Assembly (NCBI GenBank): GCA_903970355.1
Contig: CAJCIF010000079.1
Coordinates: 1 to 13,324 of the forward strand
Origin: Actinomycetota bacterium
GTDB lineage: Bacteria; Cyanobacteriota; Vampirovibrionia; Obscuribacterales; Obscuribacteraceae
DNA: 13,324 bases
Direction: 5' to 3'
Part shown: piece after piece, positions 7,492 to 12,494 of the stretch
Numbering within the stretch: the first letter of the stretch is position 1
Layout of the letters: every line of letters starts with the position of its first letter
The notes under the pieces: model-generated
Told to the model about the DNA's origin: nothing
What the model saw: only the letters and a program-made list of their open reading frames with translations
Databases searched by the model: none
Made by a program: the position numbers and the translations under genes

Positions 7492-8007
7492 CTACTTGCG
7501 CCTAACCTTAGCGACCGGTGCCACTTCGGAATCGCGAGCCAGTTCAGTCCCTAGCTTCAAAGCTTTCAAATCTATGACTTTAACATGGGCTCCTTTTTCT
7601 TTTTGAATATCAATTTTGGGAAGATCCGTCTTAAAAACTTCAATCGTTGAACCAGCCTTGGCGATAATGTGGCTACCTGGCTCCGCGAATACGATACTTG
7701 ACCCTTCCGCTACCACATGTGAATTACGGTCAGCACATACTCTAGTGCCTGGTTTGGCATCAACAAACGATCCTCTCTCTGCCGTGATTGAGCAGCCGGG
7801 CAAAGCATCGATATGCGCTCCCGCTTCGGCGTTAACGTAGGCTCCCCTTTTAGCGATTATATGTGCACCCAATCGTGCTTCAACAAAAGATCCTTGCTCG
7901 GCGATTACAAAAGAGCCATCCTCAGCTTCAATGCGAGAACCGCTATCGGCATGAATTCGAGCACCTTTACCGGCAAATACGTTGCATTCAATATGTGGTC
8001 CTTCCAT
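7492..8007 (-). CDS. octapeptide-repeat protein, probable beta-solenoid
   Basis: A 171-residue protein, most of it (residues 15-126) made of 14 consecutive 8-residue repeats with consensus G-[S/A]-x-[V/I]-x-A-x-x. Examples are G-S-F-V-I-A-E-Q, G-A-H-I-I-A-K-R and G-S-F-V-D-A-K-P. A possible extra unit lies at 3-10. The regular spacing of Gly, a beta-branched residue and Ala suggests a compact beta-solenoid. The octad resembles the G-S-T-L-T-A-G-Y units of bacterial ice-nucleation proteins, but the Thr-x-Thr ladders of those proteins are absent and charged residues take the variable places. A charged Lys/Glu-rich tail (127-171) ends in V-R-R-K. There is no signal peptide, so it is probably cytoplasmic or exported by another route. 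I chose the ATG at 8007 because GAGAGG lies 7 bases before it; an upstream TTG at 8031 has no such site. Function is unknown. Confidence 0.78.
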   Translation of the reverse strand: MEGPHIECNVFAGKGARIHADSGSRIEAEDGSFVIAEQGSFVEARLGAHIIAKRGAYVNAEAGAHIDALPGCSITAERGSFVDAKPGTRVCADRNSHVVAEGSSIVFAEPGSHIIAKAGSTIEVFKTDLPKIDIQKEKGAHVKVIDLKALKLGTELARDSEVAPVAKVRRK

Positions 8008-8064
8008 GTCGCTACCTCTCGGGGATAGCAAGCAGAATAGAATCTAAATTTGGCAGACGGCTGG

Positions 8065-8093
8065 CAGATAATTGGGAATTATCCCATACTCAA
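8065..8093 (-). promoter_or_regulatory. candidate promoter of the octapeptide-repeat gene
   Basis: Read on the minus strand, TTGAGT (8088-8093) and TATCTG (8065-8070) are separated by 17 bases. The spacer holds most of an inverted repeat, GATAAT-N5-ATTATC (8067-8083), which could be an operator. The -10 match is poor, so this is tentative. Confidence 0.3.
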
Positions 8094-8141
8094 CTTGGAA
8101 CCGTTTGTCACTACACATGGTGCCTTCTATTGATCGTAAAA

Positions 8142-8201
8142 AGCGCCTGGGTGAGCAAATGTCTGCCTGAGGAGAAGGGCAGGCAATTGCTCACTGGCGT
8201 T
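8142..8201. other. long imperfect hairpin, possible structured RNA
   Basis: Outer arms AGCGCC (8142-8147) and GGCGTT (8196-8201) pair with one G-U. After a small internal loop, GTGAGCAA (8151-8158) pairs perfectly with TTGCTCAC (8187-8194). An inner TGCCT/AGGCA stem (8164-8168 with 8181-8185) can close the tip. About 19 base pairs over 60 bases is more than expected by chance. There is no T-run on either side, so a simple intrinsic terminator is unlikely. The strand of any transcript is unknown. Confidence 0.45.
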
Positions 8202-8365
8202 CTGCATTTGGGAAATCGAAGGGGCACCTACCCTTTAACATCACCAAATTCTGAATAAACTGGGCGGTTCCAAGAACCACCCTACGGATGGGCGTTAGTG
8301 CCGCACGATCCGTATTCTGTATGGGCGCATCTAGTCAGGGATCATCCAAGCACAGGCTGATCTAC

Positions 8366-8440
8366 ACATATGGCTGCGGAACATATGGCTGTGGGACACA
8401 TGCCTACGGGACATGTTCCTACGAGCACATTTCTCTGGAC
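8366..8440. repeat. 15-bp degenerate tandem repeat
   Basis: Four clear head-to-tail units of exactly 15 bases start at 8366, 8381, 8396 and 8411, with a fifth, weak one at 8426. Consensus is near ACATATGGCTACGGG. Units 1 and 2 match at 13 of 15 positions, units 2 and 3 at 11, units 3 and 4 at 11. Because 15 is a multiple of three, one frame reads as T-Y-G-C-G, T-Y-G-C-G, T-H-A-Y-G, T-C-S-Y-E, but the surrounding frame (ATG at 8288, ending at 8512 inside ssb) has no ribosome binding site and no other protein character. I treat it as a non-coding minisatellite. Confidence 0.7.
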
Positions 8441-8468
8441 AGATGTCACCAAAATTTCTTCGACAGCA

Positions 8469-8487
8469 GGGCGCTAACAAAGCGCCC
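8469..8487 (-). terminator. candidate ssb terminator hairpin
   Basis: A perfect 7-bp GC-rich stem (GGGCGCT/AGCGCCC) with a 5-base loop lies 21 bases beyond the ssb stop codon. On the minus strand the stem is followed by TGCTGTCG, without a U-run, so it may only slow or punctuate transcription, or protect the 3' end. Confidence 0.45.
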
Positions 8488-8508
8488 CTTCGTATATCAG
8501 GATTTTGC

Positions 8509-8964
8509 CTAAACGGCCTCGGAGAGTGTTTCCGTATCTGCGAAAAGATCTGAATCCGAATCGGCGACCAACGTACCGGTGATCGGATTTCCTAACGCTT
8601 CACGGTCTGTTTCTCCAGCGGGTTCGCCTTCCACAACCTTCAAATTCCTTGTGGGGAGAGAAAGTTGATTGGCTTCCACGATTGGTGTCACTCTCGGTTT
8701 ACCTTCTCTATCTGTCCACCGATCAAACATCAATCGTCCGCATACGGCAACCTGATTGCCTTTCGCCAAATGCTGTCCAGCCAGCTCCGCCAATTTACCC
8801 CATGTCTCTACTTTATAGAAATCGGCGGAGTCTCCGCCTCTATTGGGTCTTCCGAAGCTGTTAACAGCAACAACCAGGGTCGTCTTAACGCGTCCACTGG
8901 AAAAGTGCATTTGTTCTGGGGGTTTAACCAGATTCCCCACGATGGAAATATTTGCAAGGCTCAT
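8509..8964 (-). CDS. ssb: single-stranded DNA-binding protein
   Basis: A 151-residue SSB that coats single-stranded DNA during replication, recombination and repair. The OB fold occupies about residues 1-105, with the family markers N-I-S-I-V-G-N-L (5-12), F-S-S-G (21-24), D-F-Y-K-V-E-T-W-G-K-L-A-E (48-60) and A-K-G-N-Q-V-A-V-C-G-R-L (67-78). The linker is short, about 30 residues. The tail is odd: instead of ending in an acidic tip such as D-D-D-I-P-F, it has D-S-D-S-D-L-F at 135-141 followed by ten further residues ending L-S-E-A-V. Since partner proteins normally dock on a free C-terminal Phe, this copy may bind them differently, or may be a secondary SSB. The start is well supported by GGAGGA 7 bases before the ATG. 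It diverges from the kinase gene and has a good upstream promoter candidate. Confidence 0.93.
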   Translation of the reverse strand: MSLANISIVGNLVKPPEQMHFSSGRVKTTLVVAVNSFGRPNRGGDSADFYKVETWGKLAELAGQHLAKGNQVAVCGRLMFDRWTDREGKPRVTPIVEANQLSLPTRNLKVVEGEPAGETDREALGNPITGTLVADSDSDLFADTETLSEAV

Positions 8965-9016
8965 AAACTGTTCCTCCAGTTCTGTATTGTTCGGTTTCGA
9001 GGGGAGAATGGACTAT

Positions 9017-9046
9017 AAACTATCACGCCATACATACGTATGTCAA
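9017..9046 (-). promoter_or_regulatory. candidate ssb promoter
   Basis: On the minus strand a perfect TTGACA -35 (9041-9046) is followed after 18 bases by TAGTTT (9017-9022), which keeps the key first T, second A and last T of a -10 box. The implied transcript starts roughly 45 bases before the ssb ATG. The perfect palindrome ACATACGTATGT (9032-9043) overlaps the -35 box and spacer. Confidence 0.5.
9032..9043. promoter_or_regulatory. 12-bp palindrome overlapping the ssb promoter, candidate operator
   Basis: ACATACGTATGT is a perfect dyad placed where a bound repressor would block the -35 region. ssb is under damage control in some bacteria, but this dyad is not a textbook LexA box of the E. 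coli or Bacillus type, so the regulator is unknown. Confidence 0.4.
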
Positions 9047-9273
9047 GCTTATCTCGAAAGCCTTGTCAGTATTGGATTTGAAGGTCGTTTGGCACCCTGT
9101 ATGGTAATGCTTGTCAGAAAAAGTGCCACTTTCACTTATGATTTATCCTGATCGTGCACAATACACAGGGCGCACGCCCCTGTTCAGATTGGCAATAAAA
9201 GTGTCCGGGTATGAATTTATGCAGCAATACTCTTGCTTTTACCATCGTTCTCTATTGAGTGCTGGAGGCACCA

Positions 9274-10365
9274 TTGTCTCAATCTAGCGGCGACTGGTTT
9301 TCTCGTTATAAATTTCGTCAACCACTTGGACAAGGTGGTATGGGCGTTATCTATTTGGCCGAGGACAGAAGCCGAGACGGCACACTTTGTGTCGTAAAAC
9401 AGCTGATTTTGAAAGAATCGGAAGGTGCGGATTATTTAGAAGCGGTTCGCCTCTTCAAACGCGAAGCAGCCATGCTAAGTAAGCTCGACCATCCTGGTAT
9501 CGTCCGCATGTTCGATTTTCACGTCACCGATGATGGCAAATATTTCCTGGTGATGGATTATGTACCGGGTAAAAACCTTTCTGCAATCGTCAAAAACTAT
9601 GGTGCCTTCAGTTCGGAAGCTACTGCCGAAATAGGTATCCAGTGCTGCGAAATTCTTGAATATGTGCACGATTGCACGCCGCCTGTCATTTATCGTGATC
9701 TCAAGCCAAGCAACCTCATGCTGACTCCGGAAGGTCAAATCGTATTTATAGACTTCGGCATTGCTCGGGATTTCGCGCCGAAAACGGAAGCAACGCGTGT
9801 TGTCACCACTGGTTACTCACCGCCCGAACAGTATTTCGGCAGACCGGAAACGCGCAGCGATCTCTATGCGCTTGGTGCCACTCTTGGTGAACTCCTAACC
9901 GGGCAAAGACCGAAAGCCTTAACCACCAGTGCACCAAAACAGATCAACAAATCCGTTCTCAGTTCACTTGACGATCTCATTCAGCGGCTCACCAGCCACT
10001 CACCTGAAAACCGGCCGGCTTCAGCGCGCATGGTGCGCTATGAATTGTACAGAATCTACAATGAAATTCATCCCGACTTTGTAGTGCCGTCCGAAGCGCT
10101 TGTTACAGGTGGGCTCACTCCCAGCGATCGTTCCATAATTGCAGAAGATATGCGCGCTTCTTCCAGCGATCGCATAAAGGCCTTGCCGCCACGCCCGAAA
10201 CAATCTCATGTTCGAATGGGCACACCGAGTTCACAGCGGCCCAACGAATCGAAAATTAGATTGCAAGCAAGCAGGCGCGTAGGCCCAACAACGGCCGTCA
10301 TTAACGATTCCATTCTATGGGATGGTATAAAGCGTATTCTGCAGTTATTCAAAAGAGAAAAATAA
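9274..10365 (+). CDS. soluble Hanks-type serine/threonine protein kinase
   Basis: A 363-residue protein kinase that transfers phosphate from ATP to Ser/Thr of target proteins. The kinase domain spans about 13-262. Visible elements are the glycine loop G-Q-G-G-M-G (19-24), the ATP-binding Lys42 (V-V-K), the helix-C Glu64 (F-K-R-E), the catalytic loop Y-R-D-L-K-P-S-N with Asp142 and Asn147 (Tyr replaces the usual His of HRD), the D-F-G-I-A metal site at Asp160, and S-P-P-E-Q (182-186) in place of A-P-E. All catalytic residues are present, so it should be active. The C-terminal 100 residues are basic, Ser/Pro-rich and probably disordered. No transmembrane helix or sensor domain is seen, unlike PASTA kinases. 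I chose TTG at 9274 because GGAGG lies 5 bases before it; an in-frame GTG at 9259 has no such site. Its stop is 19 bases from the end of the opposing XRE gene. Targets are unknown. Confidence 0.93.
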   Translation: MSQSSGDWFSRYKFRQPLGQGGMGVIYLAEDRSRDGTLCVVKQLILKESEGADYLEAVRLFKREAAMLSKLDHPGIVRMFDFHVTDDGKYFLVMDYVPGKNLSAIVKNYGAFSSEATAEIGIQCCEILEYVHDCTPPVIYRDLKPSNLMLTPEGQIVFIDFGIARDFAPKTEATRVVTTGYSPPEQYFGRPETRSDLYALGATLGELLTGQRPKALTTSAPKQINKSVLSSLDDLIQRLTSHSPENRPASARMVRYELYRIYNEIHPDFVVPSEALVTGGLTPSDRSIIAEDMRASSSDRIKALPPRPKQSHVRMGTPSSQRPNESKIRLQASRRVGPTTAVINDSILWDGIKRILQLFKREK

Positions 10366-10384
10366 TTGCTCTATTGAAAACATC

Positions 10385-10702
10385 TCATCTAGAGCGACTG
10401 TTCGCTTTGCTTTTTCTTGTCAGTTTTCGAAGTTGCGTATTGTAGAGCGTATACACTTCATCCAGTAAAACCTTAGGCGAACATCCCAGGGCGTTGCATA
10501 TTCTATCCAGCAGCACGATCGTGACATTCCCGAGACCGCGCTCTATATCACTGACATAAGTTCGATTGACGCGAGCCTGTTCGGCCAGCTCTCGCTGACT
10601 CATATTTGCAAGAAGTCTCCGCTTCGCGAGCACTTCTCCCACAACCAGCAAGAGTAGCTCGTTCGATTCGGATTCCTGCCTGGTTGATTTAGCACGATTC
10701 AT
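10385..10702 (-). CDS. XRE-family helix-turn-helix transcriptional regulator
   Basis: A 105-residue DNA-binding protein with a Cro/C1-type helix-turn-helix at about residues 18-82. Helix 2 is S-Q-R-E-L-A-E-Q-A-R-V (35-45) and the recognition helix region is N-R-T-Y-V-S-D-I-E-R-G (46-56), the classic I-E-R-G signature. The remaining helices end in L-G-C-S-P-K-V-L-L (72-80). The tail (90-105) is rich in Lys, Arg and Ser and may add non-specific DNA contacts. There is no ligand or protease domain. The ribosome binding site before the ATG is weak. A CACCTT-N9-AAGGTG inverted repeat 23-43 bases upstream of the start is a natural candidate for self-regulation. Small XRE proteins of this form often come from phage or plasmid modules, but no other mobile-element gene is nearby. 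Its targets are unknown. Confidence 0.9.
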   Translation of the reverse strand: MNRAKSTRQESESNELLLLVVGEVLAKRRLLANMSQRELAEQARVNRTYVSDIERGLGNVTIVLLDRICNALGCSPKVLLDEVYTLYNTQLRKLTRKSKANSRSR

Positions 10703-10724
10703 TATATTGAGCTCGTTGACTAGG

Positions 10725-10745
10725 CACCTTTATTTTATCAAGGTG
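10725..10745. promoter_or_regulatory. inverted repeat upstream of the XRE gene, candidate operator
   Basis: CACCTT (10725-10730) and AAGGTG (10740-10745) form a perfect 6-bp dyad with a 9-base AT-rich spacer. Centre-to-centre distance is about 15 bases, which would put both half-sites on nearly the same side of the helix, as expected for a dimeric XRE protein. It lies just before the XRE start, where a promoter should be. Confidence 0.4.
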
Positions 10746-11036
10746 AAACTCATACGCAAATAGACATTTGGCAGACTCAGCCATATCAAGGCTCTGCCTG
10801 CCTCGCAGAAAGAACTTCCATGTTTTATTTCGCCTATATTAGACACGAGCACAGCCATTGGTGCCACCGCTGGTAGGGACACGCTAACTAGACATCATCA
10901 TAATAAGACGCCGTGGAATTATTTTTGTTCTTTACTGGTTGTTAGTGCTAGCGGACAATTGGGCAAGAACACGTAGAACACGCTCATCAAATCAAATGAT
11001 TTGCAAATGAGTGGTGTAAAGACTTGCTCATAAATC
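10746..11036. other. gene-free stretch between XRE and the cell-wall operon
   Basis: No reading frame here looks like a gene. The only notable structure is CAAATCA-AA-TGATTTG (10988-11003), a 7-bp dyad with a 2-base centre that suits a protein-binding site better than an RNA hairpin. I see no tRNA, repeat array or clear promoter. With the neighbouring regulatory elements, the full gap between genes is 345 bases. Confidence 0.5.
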
Positions 11037-11057
11037 GAAACCAAGTGCTATGGTTTC
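11037..11057 (-). terminator. weak hairpin at the end of the murF-ddl operon
   Basis: GAAACCA and TGGTTTC form a perfect 7-bp stem with a 7-base loop that includes the stop codon of the small membrane-protein gene. On the minus strand the stem ends in TTTC followed by GATTTATG, which gives only a broken T-run. It may be a weak terminator. Confidence 0.3.
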
Positions 11058-11260
11058 AGCCACCATCGTCTTAAAGCGACGCCGGACCATATCATTTCGA
11101 CCATACCAAAGGGCCACGAACCCTGCATAAAGCCGTAGGCAGAAGCCATCAAGCAAGAGCCGGCGAACAATAATATAAAAATTCGTCCACGCGCTTCAAG
11201 GGCGTAGAAAATTAGCATGAGGCTTACGGAAATGAATCCGAAAATTGTAATTTTGTCCAT
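11048..11260 (-). CDS. small conserved two-helix membrane protein
   Basis: A 70-residue, very hydrophobic protein. Helix 1 covers about residues 3-20 (I-T-I-F-G-F-I-S-V-S-L-M-L-I-F-Y-A-L), followed by a short E-A-R-G-R turn and helix 2 (about 26-43). The C-terminus has the pattern A-Y-G-F-M-Q-G-S-W-P-F-G-M-V-E-M-I-W and then A-L-R-R-W-W. I recall similar small proteins with Y-A-L-E and W-P-F-G-x-V-E-x-x-W in many bacteria, listed as hypothetical membrane proteins; no function is known to me. It starts 22 bases after the ddl stop in the same direction, so it is probably the last gene of that operon. I chose the ATG at 11260; an in-frame TTG two codons earlier is possible. Neither has a strong ribosome binding site. 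Confidence 0.7.
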   Translation of the reverse strand: MDKITIFGFISVSLMLIFYALEARGRIFILLFAGSCLMASAYGFMQGSWPFGMVEMIWSGVALRRWWLKP

Positions 11261-11282
11261 TACCAATTTATATGATTAGCCA

Positions 11283-12494
11283 TTACTTCATCGCTTTAAA
11301 GCCGATGTCACGGTTCAAACTGGCACGTTCGGTTTGTTGACTCTTGGCGTGCTCGATTATACGGGAAAGCATATCGGTATAGAAAACAGGAGGGTGAGAA
11401 CCCATCCATAGATAGAAGGATAGGGATCCTGGCAGAGGATTTATTTCGTTGAAATACAATGTGTCACTTTCGAGATCGAGCATGAAATCAATACGAGCAA
11501 CACCAGAACAACCGAGAGCTTGGAACGCTTTCTTTGCAAAGTCACGAGCCCGTTCTTTCATTTCAACCGCTAAATCCGGCGGATCGATTATGCGTGTGAG
11601 AGCGGCCATGCCTTGAGATTCAAGTCCGCCACCTTTTTTTGATCCGCCGCCACGCATGTATTTATCTTCATAGGTTAGCTCCTTGCCGGAAGAAGAAACG
11701 GGAATTTCCGGAACGGAAGCAATAGGTTCGCCGGCATCGAGTACGGAAACATTTATTTCCAGCTTTTTATCCAGACAAGGTTCGACCATTGCGCACATAT
11801 CGAATTTGAAAGCCTGCACAAGAGCCGCATCAAGTTCTTGTGCATTGGTGACGCGCGCCACGCCTATGCTGGAGCCGAGATTGCACGGCTTTACAAACAA
11901 TGGAAATTTTTGAAAACCTTCTGCTTCTCTTATTCGTTTGCTCATCGCAACGAGACCTTTACCAAGATCTTTTTGCGACTCTGCTTTGTACACCACCTGT
12001 GACGGCAGTACAGGCACACCATATTTTGAAACGATGTCTTTGCAATGCTGTTTGCTCATGCTGAGAGCGGAAGCAAGTACACGCGAACCCGTGTAAGTTA
12101 CTTCAGCCATTTCCATCAGGCCCTGGATGCAACCGTCTTCGCCATAGGTGCCATGAAAACAAGGGAAGTAGAGATCTATCGGTATAAGTGTGCGCGCTTC
12201 AGAGGAAGCATCAGTCGTATTGGCAGCTCTAAGTATTTGCAAACCACCAAGATTCGGTACCGGCATCAAGATAACTTCATCAACAGACGATAGTGAATCA
12301 GGCATTCTTTTATAGAAAGACTGATCGAGTAACTGCTCTCCGCAATACCATCTGCCTGTGGGTGCGATGTAGACAGGAACAGGTTCGTAATTAACAACAT
12401 CGATTGCGCGTATCAATTGCAGCGCCGATATAATTGATATTTCGTGTTCTACTGATCTGCCGCCGAACATGACGGCGACGCGCGTTCTTTTCAT
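11283..12494 (-). CDS. ddl: D-alanine--D-alanine ligase
   Basis: A 403-residue ATP-grasp enzyme that joins two D-alanines for peptidoglycan precursor synthesis in the cytoplasm. The N-terminal domain has F-G-G-R-S-V-E-H-E-I-S (10-20), with Glu16 at the position of the catalytic glutamate, and H-G-T-Y-G-E-D-G (114-121). ATP-binding K-P-C-N-L-G-S-S-I-G-V lies at 202-212. The active-site loop has Y-E-D-K-Y (275-279); the Lys-Tyr pair is typical of D-Ala-D-Ala rather than D-Ala-D-lactate enzymes. Metal ligands are Asp336 (A-R-I-D-F), Glu350 and Asn352 (F-N-E-I-N). Two deviations: a Gly/Lys-rich stretch after the loop (281-290), and P-L-P-G-S-L-S-F-Y-L-W (353-363) in place of the common T-M-P-G-F-T. 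The gene is long for Ddl, partly from a 60-100 insert. A run of seven A (11634-11640) lies in the loop codons. Its ATG overlaps the murF stop by one base. Confidence 0.94.
   Translation of the reverse strand: MKRTRVAVMFGGRSVEHEISIISALQLIRAIDVVNYEPVPVYIAPTGRWYCGEQLLDQSFYKRMPDSLSSVDEVILMPVPNLGGLQILRAANTTDASSEARTLIPIDLYFPCFHGTYGEDGCIQGLMEMAEVTYTGSRVLASALSMSKQHCKDIVSKYGVPVLPSQVVYKAESQKDLGKGLVAMSKRIREAEGFQKFPLFVKPCNLGSSIGVARVTNAQELDAALVQAFKFDMCAMVEPCLDKKLEINVSVLDAGEPIASVPEIPVSSSGKELTYEDKYMRGGGSKKGGGLESQGMAALTRIIDPPDLAVEMKERARDFAKKAFQALGCSGVARIDFMLDLESDTLYFNEINPLPGSLSFYLWMGSHPPVFYTDMLSRIIEHAKSQQTERASLNRDIGFKAMK

Larger units (their letters stand above)
8008..8508. other. 500-base gene-free stretch with hairpins and repeats
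   Basis: No convincing gene lies between the start of the octapeptide-repeat gene and the end of ssb. Small frames exist but lack ribosome binding sites and family features. The stretch contains the promoter-like inverted repeat near 8067-8083, a long imperfect hairpin (8142-8201), a second hairpin with GGGCGGTTC, a 3-base loop and GAACCACCC (8262-8282, one C/A mismatch), a 15-bp tandem repeat (8366-8440) and a GC-rich hairpin next to ssb (8469-8487). I found no tRNA or recognisable riboswitch. The density of secondary structure leaves room for a small RNA, but no consensus promoter was identified for one. Confidence 0.5.

Noticed and set aside
7484..7499. GCAAG/CTTGC hairpin between two convergent small genes as a terminator
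   Set aside because: The stem is only 5 bp with no T-run on either strand, so it is too weak to call.
7863..8258. 131-codon plus-strand frame opposite the octapeptide-repeat gene
   Set aside because: Much of it is the antisense shadow of a repetitive coding sequence, and the rest has no protein character or start signal.
8288..8512. 74-codon frame containing a T-Y-G-C-G repeat
   Set aside because: No ribosome binding site, ends inside ssb, and only the repeat looks patterned; better treated as a tandem DNA repeat.
10166..10173. GCGATCGC, the HIP1 octamer common in many cyanobacteria
   Set aside because: I noticed only this one copy, which is not enrichment and cannot support a lineage call.
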